From NCBI RefSeq assembly GCF_021545845.1, contig NZ_CP088923.1, positions 1,488,001-1,552,000 of the forward strand: a stretch of DNA of 64,000 nucleotides, written 5' to 3'. This DNA comes from Rhodanobacter thiooxydans. GTDB lineage: Bacteria; Pseudomonadota; Gammaproteobacteria; Xanthomonadales; Rhodanobacteraceae. The notes under the pieces are model-generated. The model had not been told where the DNA came from. It saw nothing but the letters and a program-made list of their open reading frames with translations, and ran no database searches. The number at the start of each line of letters is the position of its first letter. The stretch's first letter is position 1. Shown one piece after another: positions 29,804 through 39,863 of the stretch. The position numbers and the translations under genes were made by a program.

Positions 29804-30685
29804 TTACCTCAGGCCGGCCTGCTTCATCACCTCGGCGGCGAAATCCTCTTCCACCTTCTCGATGCCTTCGCCGACCGCCAGGCGGGCCACCGAAGCCACG
29901 TCGGCGCCTTCCTTCTTCAGCGCCTCGGCCACCGTCAGGTTGGTATCCAGCACGTAGGGCTGGCCGAGCAGGGTGACCTCGGCGACGATTTTGTGGACCT
30001 TGCCGGAGACGATCTTCTCCAGGATGTCGGCGGGCTTGTTCTTTTCCTTGTCCGACATGGCGGCCAGTGCGATTTCCTTCTCCTTGGCCAGGAAGTCGGC
30101 CGGCACGTCCTCGGCGCGGACGTAGGTCGGGTTCATCGCGGCGACGTGCATCGCGATGCCCTTGGCCAGCTCCTCGGAACCGCCCTTGAGCGCCACCAGC
30201 ACGCCGATGCGACCGCCGTGGATGTAGCTGCCGATGAGGCCGTCGGTCTCGACGCGGGCCACGCGGCGCACGTCGATCTTCTCGCCGATGGTGGCGACCA
30301 GCGCCTTGGCGGCTTCCTCCACGTTGGCGGCGCCCGGATAGGCGGCAGTCTTCAGTGCGTCGATGTCGGCGGCGCCGGAGTTCAGCGCGACGTCGGCGAC
30401 GGTATCGGTGAACTTCAGGAAGCTGGCGTCCTTGGCGACGAAGTCGGTCTCGCAGTTGATCTCGACCAGCACGGCCTTGCCCTTCGTCTGGGCAGCCACG
30501 ATGCGGCCTTCGGCGGCGACGCGGCTGGCCTTCTTGTCGGCCTTGGCCAGGCCGGACTTGCGCAGCCATTCCATCGCGGCTTCGATGTCGCCGTTGTTCT
30601 CGACCAGCGCCTTCTTGCATTCCATCATGCCGGCGCCGGACCGCTCGCGCAGCTCCTTGACCAGTTGTGCGGAAATATTGCTCAT
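29804..30685 (-). CDS. tsf: elongation factor Ts
   Basis: EF-Ts recycles EF-Tu-GDP. The N-terminus [24 protein letters not shown] is followed by [15 protein letters not shown]. The core motif [15 protein letters not shown] contacts EF-Tu, and the C-terminal part has [18 protein letters not shown] 30685 gives 293 residues. It lies in the conserved rpsB-tsf operon, 100 nt after rpsB. Confidence 0.97.
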   Translation of the reverse strand: MSNISAQLVKELRERSGAGMMECKKALVENNGDIEAAMEWLRKSGLAKADKKASRVAAEGRIVAAQTKGKAVLVEINCETDFVAKDASFLKFTDTVADVALNSGAADIDALKTAAYPGAANVEEAAKALVATIGEKIDVRRVARVETDGLIGSYIHGGRIGVLVALKGGSEELAKGIAMHVAAMNPTYVRAEDVPADFLAKEKEIALAAMSDKEKNKPADILEKIVSGKVHKIVAEVTLLGQPYVLDTNLTVAEALKKEGADVASVARLAVGEGIEKVEEDFAAEVMKQAGLR

Positions 30686-30710
30686 CGGTAGTCCTCTAAT
30701 GCTTTGGTTG

Positions 30711-30735
30711 CGCGGTGACGGCAAGCGTCACCGCG
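30711..30735 (-). other. hairpin in the rpsB-tsf spacer
   Basis: CGCGGTGACG-GCAAG-CGTCACCGCG is a perfect 10-bp stem with no T-run. It is probably a processing or partial-termination site, and lies between rpsB and the tsf ribosome site. Confidence 0.5.
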
Positions 30736-30785
30736 CGGTTATCGCGGGTGGAGGCGACGGCGGTGGTGACTCGCCGTCGTCGCGC

Positions 30786-31658
30786 TTACTTGGCGGCAGG
30801 CGCGCCGTCGTTGCGCGGGCCGCGGCCACCGTCACGGCCGCCATCGCGGCGCGGGGCGCTCTTGCGCGGGGCGGCGTCGCGGCGCGGGGCCGGCTTGCGG
30901 TCGACCTTGGCGACCGGGTTGCCTTCCTCGTCCAGCTCGACGAAGTCGTTCGCGTCGCCCTGGGCGGCGGCCGGCGCGGCGGCCTTGCCTTCGAGGATCG
31001 AGTCGGCGGCGGCGCGGGCGTACAGCTGGATCGCGCGGATTGCGTCGTCGTTGCCCGGGATGGCGTAGTCGACCAGCTCCGGGTTGTAGTTGGTGTCGAC
31101 CACCGCGATCACCGGGATGCCGAGCTTCTTGGCTTCCTGCACGGCGATGTCTTCGTGGCCGATGTCGATCACGAACAGCGCGTCGGGCAGGCGGTTCATG
31201 TCCTTGATACCACCCAACGAGGCCTGCAGCTTGTCGCGCTCGCGGCGGCGGGCCAGCACTTCGTGCTTGACCAGCTTGTCGAACGAGCCGTCGGTCTCGG
31301 CCGCTTCCAGCTCCTTCAGGCGCGACACGGACTGCTTCACCGTGCGGAAGTTGGTCAGCATGCCGCCGAGCCAGCGCGAGGTGACAAACGGCATGCCGGC
31401 GCGGGCGGCCTCTTCGGCCAGCGGCTCGCGCGCCGAGCGCTTGGTACCGACGAACAAAATGGTGCCGCGCTTCTGCGCCAGGCCCGACAGGAAGTTCATC
31501 GCGTCAGTGAACAGCGGCAGGGTCTTTTCGAGGTTGATGATGTGGATCTTGCCGCGGGCGCCGAAGATGTACGGGGCCATCTTGGGGTTCCAGTAACGGG
31601 TCTGGTGACCGAAATGGACGCCGGCTTCCAGCATCTGACGCATGGTGACTTGTGCCAT
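30786..31658 (-). CDS. rpsB: 30S ribosomal protein S2 with basic C-terminal tail
   Basis: S2 is an essential small-subunit protein. The core is canonical: [54 protein letters not shown] and [17 protein letters not shown] 31658 is the family start. The protein has 290 residues, against 241 in E. coli. The extra ~50 are a low-complexity tail rich in Ala, Arg, Gly and Asp ([18 protein letters not shown]). It is transcribed divergently from map. Confidence 0.97.
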   Translation of the reverse strand: MAQVTMRQMLEAGVHFGHQTRYWNPKMAPYIFGARGKIHIINLEKTLPLFTDAMNFLSGLAQKRGTILFVGTKRSAREPLAEEAARAGMPFVTSRWLGGMLTNFRTVKQSVSRLKELEAAETDGSFDKLVKHEVLARRRERDKLQASLGGIKDMNRLPDALFVIDIGHEDIAVQEAKKLGIPVIAVVDTNYNPELVDYAIPGNDDAIRAIQLYARAAADSILEGKAAAPAAAQGDANDFVELDEEGNPVAKVDRKPAPRRDAAPRKSAPRRDGGRDGGRGPRNDGAPAAK

Positions 31659-31973
31659 GGGGTGTTGCTCCGATTGTCGGTTCCCTTGGAAAGGAACCTG
31701 GGGGTTGGGACCTCCACGCATCCCCGGCTTCGACCGCGGCTGGCCCAGTGTTATGGCGGGCGAGGCGCGGCACCCCGAAGGCGGTGCCGATGCGTGTGTG
31801 GCGTTGGTTTGGGTGTTGTACCGCGGAGGGTTACAATTCCCATTCGCTTTGCGCTGGCCGGGCCGTCAAGACGGCCTGTCAGGTCTGCAAAACTCTGAAA
31901 TTGTAGCCGGTGCGCCGGCAGTGCGGCAAGTTGCTGGATTTTCGCAGCTTTTGCCGCCATATGAGTGGAATCC
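31659..31973. promoter_or_regulatory. divergent rpsB / map control region
   Basis: This 315-bp gap must hold the promoters of both rpsB and map. The rpsB side carries a long leader, as expected if S2 represses its own messenger as in E. coli, but I could not assign a specific structure. I see no convincing pair of -35/-10 boxes, and the frames crossing the gap lack starts. Confidence 0.4.
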
Positions 31974-32738
31974 ATGGCCATTACCCTCAAATCCCCCGCC
32001 GACCTCGAAGGTATGCGCGTCGCCGGCAAGCTGGCCGCCGAAGTGCTAGCGATGCTCAAGGAGTACATCAAACCGGGCGTCACCACCGAGGAACTGGACC
32101 GGCGCGCGTACGAGCACATCGTCAACGTGCAGAAGGCGATCCCGGCCAACGTCGGCTACCACGGCTTCCCCAAGACCCTGTGCACCTCGGTCAATCACGT
32201 GATCTGTCACGGCATCCCGAACGAGGGCAAGGTGCTCAAGGACGGCGACATCGTCAACCTCGACGTCACCGTGATCAAGGACGGCTGGCACGGCGACACT
32301 AGCCGCATGTACATCGCCGGCACGCCCTCGGTGCTGGCCAAACGGCTGGTCGACACCACGTTCGAGGCGATGATGCGTGGTATCCAGGCGGTGCGCCCGG
32401 GTGCCACGCTGGGCGACATCGGCCATGCGATCCAGCAGCATGCCGAGGCGGCCGGCTTCTCGGTGGTGCGCGAATACTGTGGCCACGGCATCGGCAAGGT
32501 CTACCACGACGAGCCGCAGGTGCTGCACTACGGCAAGCCCGGCATCGGCGTCGAACTGAAGAAGGGCATGACCTTCACCATCGAGCCGATGATCAACGCC
32601 GGCAAGCCGCAGACCCGTCAGCTGCCGGACGGCTGGACCGTGGTGACCAAGGACCACTCGCTGTCCGCGCAGTGGGAACACACCATCGCGGTGACCGACG
32701 ACGGCTTCGAGATCCTCACGCCCTGGCCGGATGCCTGA
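31974..32738 (+). CDS. map: methionine aminopeptidase type I
   Basis: Map removes the initiator Met from new proteins. The 254-residue protein has the five metal ligands in order: NLDVTVIKDGWHGDTSRMY (two Asp), CGHGIGKVYHDEPQ (His), FTIEPMIN (Glu) and QWEHTIAVT (Glu). ATG 31974 is preferred to the GTG at 31965. It stands opposite rpsB and ahead of glnD, as in E. coli and relatives. Confidence 0.97.
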   Translation: MAITLKSPADLEGMRVAGKLAAEVLAMLKEYIKPGVTTEELDRRAYEHIVNVQKAIPANVGYHGFPKTLCTSVNHVICHGIPNEGKVLKDGDIVNLDVTVIKDGWHGDTSRMYIAGTPSVLAKRLVDTTFEAMMRGIQAVRPGATLGDIGHAIQQHAEAAGFSVVREYCGHGIGKVYHDEPQVLHYGKPGIGVELKKGMTFTIEPMINAGKPQTRQLPDGWTVVTKDHSLSAQWEHTIAVTDDGFEILTPWPDA

Positions 32739-32861
32739 AGAGCCGGGATTCGGGAGCAGGGATTCGGGATTCGCAAGGGCGGCGCTGCCGCCAGGGTGCG
32801 GCATTTGCCCGAGGGGGCGTGGCAGACTGGTGATCCTTCTCCACCGTCCCGGGCTCCGCCG

Positions 32862-35495
32862 ATGAGCGTCGTGCTTCCGCCCTTGCCCCGTCTGCCGACG
32901 GCCGTGCCGCGCTCGGGCGTTTCGGCCGAGGCGCGGCAGGCGTTGCGGCAGCTGCTGGGCGACGTCGATCGCGTGCTGGCCACAGCGTTCCGCGACGGCG
33001 CCGATGCCAGTGCACTGGCGCGGCGGCGCGGCGACTCGGTGGCGCGCGTCGTGGCGCACGTGTGGACCGCCTGCCTCGGCGAGGTGACCGGAGCGGCGCT
33101 GTTCGCCGTTGGCGGCTTTGGCCGCGGTCTGCTGTTTCCGTATTCGGACGTGGACCTGCTGGCGCTGGTGCAGGCACCGGAACCGGCGCGCTTGCGCGCG
33201 CTGGAGCAATTCTTCGCCACGCTGTGGGATGTCGGCCTGAAGGTCGGCCACGCGGTGCGCGATGCCGCGCAGTGCCGCACGCTGGCCGCGCAGGACGCCA
33301 GCGTGTTCACCAGCCTGCTGGATGCGCGCCGGCTGGCCGGCGATGCGGCGTTCGATGCGCGGCTCAAGGCCATCGTCGACGATCCGGCGCTGTGGCCGGC
33401 GCCGGCCTACCTGTCCGCCCGGCTGGCTGAGCGCAATGCGCGGCACGCCCGCTACGACGATACCGCCTACAACCTGGAGCCCAACCTCAAGGACGGCCCC
33501 GGCGGCCTGCGCACGCTCGACTCGCTGCGCTGGATGGGGCGGCGGCTGGCGCATGCGGACGACCTGGCCGACATGGTGGCCGAAGGCCTGCTCGACCCCG
33601 CCGAGCAGGCCGTGCTGGAGCAATCCGAGGCGGTGCTGCGCCGCTACCGCTATGCGCTGCACCTGGAGGCCGGGCGCCCCGAGGAGCGCCTGCTGTTCGA
33701 TTATCAACGTGCGCTGGCCGCGCGGCTGGGCTTCGAGGACGAACACGCGAAGAATCTGGGCGTCGAGCAGTTCATGCAGGGCTATTACCGCGCCGCCAGC
33801 CAGGTCGAGCGGCTCGGCGTGCAGGTGGCCGAACGCTTCGAGGAGATGCTGGAACCGCCGGAGGAAGCGGCCCCGGTGGGCACCGATTTCGTGCGTTACG
33901 GCAAGCGGTTGGCGGCGGTCGACCCGCAGTTGTTCATGCGCCGGCCGGCCGCCCTGGTGGAAATCTTCATCGCCCGGATGGACCAGCCCGGCGTGGTCGG
34001 CTTCAGCGCCGACACCATGCGTCGCATCCACCAGGCCACCGCCGCGCGTGGCGATGCGCTGGCCGACGACGGTGAGGTGCTGGCCGTCTTCCTGCGGCTG
34101 CTGCGCCGCGGCGCGCCGGCGGTGGAGGCGTTGTGGCGGATGAACCGGCACGGTTTGCTGGCGGCGATCCTGCCCGCGTTCGGCAAGGTATTCGGGCGCA
34201 TGCAGTACGACCTGTTCCACGTTTACACGGTCGACGAGCACACCTTGCGCGTGCTGCGCAACCTGGCGCGCTTTGCCGACCCGGCGGCGCAGCGCGAATT
34301 TCCGCTGGGCTGCGAAATCTGGGCCGGCCTGCCGGTGCCGGAAGTGCTGCTGCTGGCGGGGCTGTTCCATGACATCGCCAAGGGCCGCGGCGGCGACCAC
34401 TCGGTGCTGGGCGAGCAGGATGCGCGCGCCTTCTGCAGCCGGCTGGGCCTGCCGCCGGGCGACGTCGAGCAGGTCGCCTGGCTGGTGCGCTGGCACCTGC
34501 TGATGAGCACCACCGCGCAGCGTCAGGACATCACCGACCCGGAGGTGGTGCACCGGTTTGCGCAAGTCGTCGGCAGTCGCGAGCGGCTCGGCCAGCTGTA
34601 TCTGCTGACCATCGCCGACATCATCGGCACCAGTCCGCGATTGTGGAACGGCTGGAAGGACCGGCTGCTGGCCGACCTGTACACCAGTACCCGCTACGCC
34701 TTGCGCAGCGACGTGGAGCTGCCCCGCGATATCGGCGCGCGCGTGCGCGAATGCTCCGAGTACGCGCTGGCGCTGCTGCTGAACGAGGGGCATGCCGAAG
34801 CCGAGGTGGCGCGGATCTGGGCCGACTTCCCACAGCTCAGCTTCCTGCGCCACCGACCCGAACAGATCGCCTGGCAGACCGCGGCGATCCTGCGGGCGCA
34901 CGGCGCGCTGCCGCTGGTGGCGGTGCACCCGTTGTCGGTGCGCGGCAGCACCGAGCTGTTCGTCTACACGCCCGATCGCGACGGCCTGTTCGCCACCATC
35001 ACCGCAGTGCTGGATCGCTTGCGTTTCTCGGTGGTGGAGGCGCGCATCCTCAGTTCGCCGACCGGAATGGCGCTGGACACCCTGCTGTTGCTCGACGCGG
35101 ACAGCCAGCAGCCGGTGAGCGCGGCGCGGGCGGAGGAGCTGCAGCAACGGTTGCAGCGTGCGCTGGCGCAGTCGGCCGGCGTGCAGCCGAGCAAGCGCGG
35201 CATGTCGCGCCACCAGAAGCATTTCCAGATGGCTCCGCAGATCAGTTTCCACGCCGCCGGCGACCGCACCCAGCTGGCGCTGGTTGGTGCCGATCGTCCC
35301 GGCCTGCTGGCCGCGGTGGCGCAGGTGATGCTGGCTATCGGCGTGCGCGTGCATGATGCACGCATCGCCACCTTCGGCGAACGGGTGGAGGATTTCTTCC
35401 AGCTCACCGATTGCCACGATGCACCGCTCGACGAGGTGCTGCAGGAACGCCTGCTGCAGGCCCTGCAGGAACGGATCGGCCCGGCGCGGAATTGA
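32862..35495 (+). CDS. glnD: bifunctional [PII] uridylyltransferase/uridylyl-removing enzyme
   Basis: GlnD senses glutamine and adds or removes UMP on PII (GlnB/GlnK), controlling nitrogen assimilation. The protein has 877 residues. The nucleotidyltransferase motif is GGFGRGLLFPYSDVDLL (around residues 84-100). YNLEPNLKDGPGGLRTL follows, then the HD domain LLAGLFHDIAKGRGGDHSVLG and two C-terminal ACT domains (ELFVYTPDRDGLFATIT; LALVGADRPGLLAAVAQVM). ATG 32862 is chosen because the extra upstream residues overlap repeat-derived sequence. It follows map. Confidence 0.96.
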   Translation: MSVVLPPLPRLPTAVPRSGVSAEARQALRQLLGDVDRVLATAFRDGADASALARRRGDSVARVVAHVWTACLGEVTGAALFAVGGFGRGLLFPYSDVDLLALVQAPEPARLRALEQFFATLWDVGLKVGHAVRDAAQCRTLAAQDASVFTSLLDARRLAGDAAFDARLKAIVDDPALWPAPAYLSARLAERNARHARYDDTAYNLEPNLKDGPGGLRTLDSLRWMGRRLAHADDLADMVAEGLLDPAEQAVLEQSEAVLRRYRYALHLEAGRPEERLLFDYQRALAARLGFEDEHAKNLGVEQFMQGYYRAASQVERLGVQVAERFEEMLEPPEEAAPVGTDFVRYGKRLAAVDPQLFMRRPAALVEIFIARMDQPGVVGFSADTMRRIHQATAARGDALADDGEVLAVFLRLLRRGAPAVEALWRMNRHGLLAAILPAFGKVFGRMQYDLFHVYTVDEHTLRVLRNLARFADPAAQREFPLGCEIWAGLPVPEVLLLAGLFHDIAKGRGGDHSVLGEQDARAFCSRLGLPPGDVEQVAWLVRWHLLMSTTAQRQDITDPEVVHRFAQVVGSRERLGQLYLLTIADIIGTSPRLWNGWKDRLLADLYTSTRYALRSDVELPRDIGARVRECSEYALALLLNEGHAEAEVARIWADFPQLSFLRHRPEQIAWQTAAILRAHGALPLVAVHPLSVRGSTELFVYTPDRDGLFATITAVLDRLRFSVVEARILSSPTGMALDTLLLLDADSQQPVSAARAEELQQRLQRALAQSAGVQPSKRGMSRHQKHFQMAPQISFHAAGDRTQLALVGADRPGLLAAVAQVMLAIGVRVHDARIATFGERVEDFFQLTDCHDAPLDEVLQERLLQALQERIGPARN

Positions 35496-35555
35496 GCGGG
35501 GGCGCCGCGTTATCATCGCGGGCGCTGCGCCCTGCAGCGGCTATGCGGTTTCACC

Positions 35556-36005
35556 ATGACCTACCTGCTGATCAAGTCCCTGCACCTGCTGTTCGTCATC
35601 GCCTGGATGGCCACGGTGTTCTACCTGCCGCGGATCCTGGTGAACATCGCCGAGGCGGCGCACGAACCGGCGGTGCTGGCGCGGCTGCAATTGATGGGGC
35701 GGCGGCTGTACAAGTTCGGCCACAACATGTTCGGCATCGCCTTCCTGTTCGGGCTGATCCTGTGGCAGGGCTGGCGGGTGTTTCCGCAGTCCCTGCCCGA
35801 CGTGACCGCCGGCACGCACTGGATCGACGCCAAGCTGACCCTGGTCGCCGTCCTGCTGGCGTATTTCGTGTGGGCCGGGCGCATGCTCAAGCGCAGCGAG
35901 AAGGGCGGCGCACTGCCGTCATCGCGCGCATTACGCTGGCTCAACGAGCCGCCGGTGCTGCTGTTGCTGGCCGTGATCTGGCTGGTGCTCGCCAAGCCGT
36001 TCTGA
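35556..36005 (+). CDS. hemJ: HemJ/CopD-family membrane protein (probable protoporphyrinogen oxidase HemJ)
   Basis: A 149-residue protein with four predicted membrane helices. It starts LLIKSLHLLFVIAWMATVFYLPRILV, with the conserved His and the YLPR motif of the UPF0093/HemJ family. A second conserved area is HWIDAKLTLVAVLLAYF. HemJ oxidises protoporphyrinogen IX to protoporphyrin IX in haem synthesis in many bacteria that lack HemG/HemY. The oxidase role is inferred from family membership. It is followed by a REP pair. Confidence 0.8.
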   Translation: MTYLLIKSLHLLFVIAWMATVFYLPRILVNIAEAAHEPAVLARLQLMGRRLYKFGHNMFGIAFLFGLILWQGWRVFPQSLPDVTAGTHWIDAKLTLVAVLLAYFVWAGRMLKRSEKGGALPSSRALRWLNEPPVLLLLAVIWLVLAKPF

Positions 36006-36024
36006 AGCCAGCGTCCCATCGCTT

Positions 36025-36117
36025 GTAGGGGCCCGCTCGCGGGCGATGCTTTTGCCGTTGCGAATCCCGAATCCCGAATCCCGGCTCCAAAAGCATCGCC
36101 CGCCAGCGGGCTCCTGC
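36025..36117. repeat. REP pair (BIME-like) with GAATCCC units in the loop
   Basis: The left arm is GTAGGGGCCCGCTCGCGGGC and the right arm is GCCCGCCAGCGGGCTCCTGC. They flank GCGAATCCCGAATCCCGAAT and CCCGG. It lies between the stops of the convergent hemJ-like and epimerase genes. Confidence 0.88.
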
Positions 36118-36119
36118 GT

Positions 36120-37127
36120 TCAGCGGTTGAAGTACTCGCGGTACCACGCCACGAACTTGGCCACGCCGTCCTCGATCGAGGTATCCGGCGCGTAGCCCAC
36201 GTCGCGGCGTAGTGCCGACACGTCGGCCCAGGTGTCCGGCACGTCGCCGGGCTGCATCGGCAGCAGGCGCTTTCCCACCGTACGGCCGAAGTGCTGTTCC
36301 AGCAATTCGATGAAGCGCAGCAGCTGCACCGGCTGGTCGTTGCCGAGATTGTAGACGCGGTACGGCGCATTCGAGGTGCCGGGGTTCGGCCGCTCGGCGT
36401 CGTAGGCCGGGTCCGCTTCGGCCGGGTGGTCGAGCGTGCGGATCACGCCCTCGACGATGTCGTCGATGTAGGTGAAGTCGCGGCTGTGGTGGCCGTGGTT
36501 GAACACGTCGATCGGCTCGCCGCGGCTGATGCGGTCGGCGAACAGCATCGGCGACATGTCCGGCCGGCCCCACGGCCCGTACACGGTGAAGAAGCGCAGG
36601 CCGGTGGTGGGCAAGCCATAGAGATGGCTGTAGCTGTGCGCCATCAACTCGTTCGCCTTCTTGCTGGCTGCGTACAGGCTGACCGGGTGATCGACCGCAT
36701 CCTCCACCGCGAACGGCAGCTTGCGGTTGGCGCCGTAGACCGAGCTGGACGAGGCGTACACCAGGTGCTCGACCTTGCCGTGGCGGCAGCCTTCGAGAAC
36801 GTTGAGGAAGCCGTCCAGGTTGCTGCGCACATAGGCGCGCGGGTTCTGCAGCGAATAGCGCACGCCGGCCTGCGCGGCCAGGTTCACCACCCGTTGCGGC
36901 CGGAACGTGGCGAAGGCGTGGTCCACTGCCGCGGCGTCGGCCAGGTCGGCGCGCTGGTGGGTATAGTCCGGGTGGTCGATGAAGCGTGCCAGGCGGGCTT
37001 CCTTCAGCGCCGGGTCGTAGTAGTCGTTGTGATTGTCGATGCCATGCACCACGTCGCCACGCGCCAGCAGGCGCTGCGCCAGGGCGGCGCCGATGAAGCC
37101 GGCGGTGCCGGTGACCAGGATGCGCAT
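36120..37127 (-). CDS. NAD-dependent nucleotide-sugar epimerase (UDP-glucuronate 4-epimerase type)
   Basis: An extended short-chain dehydrogenase/reductase of 335 residues. The NAD motif GTAGFIGAALAQRL is near the N-terminus. YASSSSVYGANRKLPF carries the Ser, and YAASKKANELMAHSYSHLYGLPTTGLRFFTVYGPWGRPDM the YxxxK pair. The run DNHNDYYDPALKEARL and GPWGRPDMSP are typical of UDP-glucuronate/galacturonate 4-epimerases such as LpsL/WbnF. The product would feed surface polysaccharide. Substrate specificity is inferred. No other polysaccharide genes are adjacent. Confidence 0.85.
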   Translation of the reverse strand: MRILVTGTAGFIGAALAQRLLARGDVVHGIDNHNDYYDPALKEARLARFIDHPDYTHQRADLADAAAVDHAFATFRPQRVVNLAAQAGVRYSLQNPRAYVRSNLDGFLNVLEGCRHGKVEHLVYASSSSVYGANRKLPFAVEDAVDHPVSLYAASKKANELMAHSYSHLYGLPTTGLRFFTVYGPWGRPDMSPMLFADRISRGEPIDVFNHGHHSRDFTYIDDIVEGVIRTLDHPAEADPAYDAERPNPGTSNAPYRVYNLGNDQPVQLLRFIELLEQHFGRTVGKRLLPMQPGDVPDTWADVSALRRDVGYAPDTSIEDGVAKFVAWYREYFNR

Positions 37128-37250
37128 GGAGTGTCCTCGGAAGATCGACGGCATTGTATCGTCGGGCCCGGCCGGTCAGGTTGCGTCGGGCGTGGATTGA
37201 CAGGCCATCCGGGCTAAACTAGCGTTTCGGCATCACCCGCGAGATCTGAG

Positions 37251-37378
37251 GTGGCCCGCGCTGCGCGCCGGCCGAGTGTGCGACATGGCAACTACCTGCT
37301 TCCACCACTGACCGCCACCACGCCTTCGTTGACAAAGAAAGGGCGTCATGCCCTTTTTTGCTTTTCCAGAGAAGCCCC
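37251..37378 (+). promoter_or_regulatory. candidate attenuator leader of thrS
   Basis: The leader carries a terminator hairpin (37338-37359) 20 nt before thrS. Upstream, one frame reads [11 protein letters not shown] at 37308-37340, with four Thr codons (ACC, ACC, ACG, ACA) just before the stem. CGCCTT at 37321-37326 can pair with AAGGGCG of the terminator arm, so an alternative fold exists. A second short frame (MATTCFHH, 37285-37311) also has two Thr codons. The initiation codon of the Thr-rich frame is uncertain (GTG 37278 or earlier). Confidence 0.45.
37338..37359 (+). terminator. intrinsic terminator upstream of thrS
   Basis: AAAGGGC-GTCAT-GCCCTTT followed by TTTG, with another TTTT run a few bases on. 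Its place inside the thrS leader suggests attenuation rather than the end of another transcript. Confidence 0.8.
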
Positions 37379-39280
37379 ATGATTGAAATCACGCTACCCG
37401 ACGGCAGCAAGAAGCCGTTCGACCACCCCGTCACCGTGCAGGACGTGGCTGCCTCGATCGGCGCCGGCCTGGCCAAGGCCACGTTGGCCGGCAAGGTCGA
37501 TGGCAAGCTGGTCGACGCCGGCTTCCCGATCGAGCACGACGCCAGCCTGCAGATCGTCACCGAGAAGAGCCCCGAGGCGCTGGAGATCCTGCGCCACTCC
37601 ACCGCGCACCTGATGGGCCAGGCCGTGCAGCGGCTGTTCCCGGGCGCGCAGGTCACCATCGGCCCGGTGATCGACAACGGCTTCTATTACGACTTCGCCT
37701 ACGAGCGCCCGTTCACCCCGGACGACCTGCCGAAGATCGAGGCGGAGATGCACAAGATCGTGGCCGAGCAGTTGCCGGTGACGCGCAGTGTGAAGTCGCG
37801 CGACGAGGCGGTGGCGTTCTTCCGCGGCATCGGCGAGAGCTACAAGGCCGAGATCATCGAGGGCATCCCGGCGGACCAGGAGCTGTCGCTGTATTCGCAG
37901 GGCGAGTTCACCGACCTGTGTCGCGGCCCGCACGTGCCGAACACCGGCAAGCTGCATTCGTTCAAGCTGATGAAGGTGGCCGGTGCGTACTGGCGCGGCG
38001 ATTCGAACAACGCGATGCTCAGCCGCATCTACGGCACCGCGTGGCTCAACGACAAGGACCTGAAGGCCTACTTGTACCAGCGGGAGGAGGCCGAGAAACG
38101 CGACCACCGCAAGATCGGCAAGCAGCTCGACCTGTTCCACCAGCAGGAAGAGAGCCCGGGCATGGTGTTCTGGCACCCGAACGGCTGGGCGATCTGGCAG
38201 CAGGTCGAGCAGTACATGCGCGGCGTGTACAGGAAGAGCGGCTACCAGGAAGTGCGCTGCCCGATGGTGCTGGACGTGTCGCTGTGGAAGAAGTCCGGCC
38301 ACTGGGACAACTACAAGGAGAACATGTTCTTCACCGAATCGGAGAAGCACACGTTTGCGCTGAAGCCGATGAACTGCCCCGGCCACGTGCAGATCTTCAA
38401 CGAGGGCTTGCGCAGCTACCGCGACCTGCCGCTGCGCTACGGCGAGTTCGGCGGCTGCCACCGCAACGAGCCGTCCGGCGCGCTGCACGGCATCATGCGT
38501 GTGCGTGCGTTCACCCAGGATGATGGCCACATCTTCTGCACGCCCGGGCAGATTGAATCGGAAGTCACCGAGTTCCACCGCCAGGCCATGCAGGTGTATG
38601 CCGACTTCGGTTTCAACGACATCGATGTTGCGCTGGCCCTGCGGCCGGACAAGCGCATCGGCGACGATGATGTGTGGGATCGTGCCGAGGCGGCGCTGCG
38701 CGGCGCGTTGTCCGCGGCCGGGGTGAAGTGGACCGAACTGCCGGGCGAGGGCGCGTTCTACGGCCCCAAGATCGAGTACCACATGAAGGATTCGATCGGT
38801 CGCGACTGGCAGGTCGGTACCATGCAGGTCGACTTCATGATGCCCGAGCGGCTGGGCGCCGAATACGTGGACGAGCACTCGCAGAAGCGGCATCCGGTGA
38901 TGCTGCACCGGGCCATCGTCGGCTCGATGGAGCGCTTCATCGGCATCCTGATCGAACATCACGCCGGCCTGCTGCCGGCCTGGCTGGCCCCGGTGCAGGC
39001 GGTGGTGATCAATATCACCGATGCGCAGGCCGATTACGTTCGGGAAGTGACGCAAGCCCTTGTCGACAAAGGTTTCCGGGTACAATCGGATTTGCGCAAC
39101 GAGAAAGTCGGCTATAAAATCCGCGAGCATACGCTGCAGAAAGTGCCTTATCTTCTCGTGGTCGGTGATCGTGAGAGGGAAACGGGTGCCGTTTCTGTAC
39201 GTACCCGTTCCGGCGAGGACCTGGGCAGCATGCCGCTGGCCGGCTTCGTCGAACGACTGGAGACCGAAATCCGGCGCTGA
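37379..39280 (+). CDS. thrS: threonine--tRNA ligase
   Basis: ThrRS, class II, has 633 residues. The TGS domain comes first ([24 protein letters not shown]). The editing domain has [16 protein letters not shown] and [12 protein letters not shown]. The catalytic core has [11 protein letters not shown], the zinc Cys/His residues and [27 protein letters not shown]. The anticodon-binding domain is at the C-terminus. ATG 37379 gives the usual N-terminus; an extra 7 codons upstream are rejected. It is followed by infC at the normal short distance. Confidence 0.97.
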   Translation: MIEITLPDGSKKPFDHPVTVQDVAASIGAGLAKATLAGKVDGKLVDAGFPIEHDASLQIVTEKSPEALEILRHSTAHLMGQAVQRLFPGAQVTIGPVIDNGFYYDFAYERPFTPDDLPKIEAEMHKIVAEQLPVTRSVKSRDEAVAFFRGIGESYKAEIIEGIPADQELSLYSQGEFTDLCRGPHVPNTGKLHSFKLMKVAGAYWRGDSNNAMLSRIYGTAWLNDKDLKAYLYQREEAEKRDHRKIGKQLDLFHQQEESPGMVFWHPNGWAIWQQVEQYMRGVYRKSGYQEVRCPMVLDVSLWKKSGHWDNYKENMFFTESEKHTFALKPMNCPGHVQIFNEGLRSYRDLPLRYGEFGGCHRNEPSGALHGIMRVRAFTQDDGHIFCTPGQIESEVTEFHRQAMQVYADFGFNDIDVALALRPDKRIGDDDVWDRAEAALRGALSAAGVKWTELPGEGAFYGPKIEYHMKDSIGRDWQVGTMQVDFMMPERLGAEYVDEHSQKRHPVMLHRAIVGSMERFIGILIEHHAGLLPAWLAPVQAVVINITDAQADYVREVTQALVDKGFRVQSDLRNEKVGYKIREHTLQKVPYLLVVGDRERETGAVSVRTRSGEDLGSMPLAGFVERLETEIRR

Positions 39281-39324
39281 GCGCCGGGCGGTCTGTTTCA
39301 TTACTTCTTCTGGAGGATCGTGGT

Positions 39325-39849
39325 ATCGCTACCACCGACAACAAGGGCAATCGTCGTAACCTGGAAATCCGCGTGCCGCGTGTACGCGTGATCGGCGCTG
39401 ACTCGGAACAGCTCGGCATCCTCAGCCGTGACGAGGCGCTCAGCCTGGCGCAGGAAGCAGGCATGGATCTGGTCGAGATTCAGCCGAACGGCGACCCGCC
39501 GGTCTGCCGCATCATGGATTACGGCAAGTTCAAGTTCGAAGCCCAGAAGAAGGCGCAGGCCGCCAAGAAGAAGCAGAAGCAGGTCGAGATCAAGGAAGTG
39601 AAGTTCCGTCCGGTCACGGACGTGGGCGACTACCAGATCAAGCTGCGCAACATGCTCCGCTTCCTGGAAGAGGGCGACAAGGTCAAGGTCACCATCCGCT
39701 TCCGCGGCCGCGAGATGTCCCATCAGGACCTTGGCCAGAACCTGGCCAAGAAGATCCAGGAAGACGTCGGCGACAACGGCCAGGTCGAGTCGTTCCCAAG
39801 GCTGGAAGGGCGCCAGATGGTCATGATGATCGGGCCGAAGAAGAAGTAA
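39325..39849 (+). CDS. infC: translation initiation factor IF-3 (ATC start)
   Basis: IF-3 checks the start codon and keeps subunits apart. The frame continues upstream of ATG 39373 to ATC 39325, giving [23 protein letters not shown], the family N-terminus. GGAGG (39312-39316) lies 8 nt before ATC. A non-AUG start is the rule for infC, since IF-3 discriminates against it and so limits its own synthesis. The 174 residues include [45 protein letters not shown] and [16 protein letters not shown]. The rpmI-rplT genes that normally follow are displaced by an IS630 element. Confidence 0.95.
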   Translation: MATTDNKGNRRNLEIRVPRVRVIGADSEQLGILSRDEALSLAQEAGMDLVEIQPNGDPPVCRIMDYGKFKFEAQKKAQAAKKKQKQVEIKEVKFRPVTDVGDYQIKLRNMLRFLEEGDKVKVTIRFRGREMSHQDLGQNLAKKIQEDVGDNGQVESFPRLEGRQMVMMIGPKKK

Positions 39850-39863
39850 GCCGGTCGCCTTTG

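Noticed and set aside
32046..35516. 1156-codon minus-strand frame
   Set aside because: Antisense of glnD, which carries all its family motifs.
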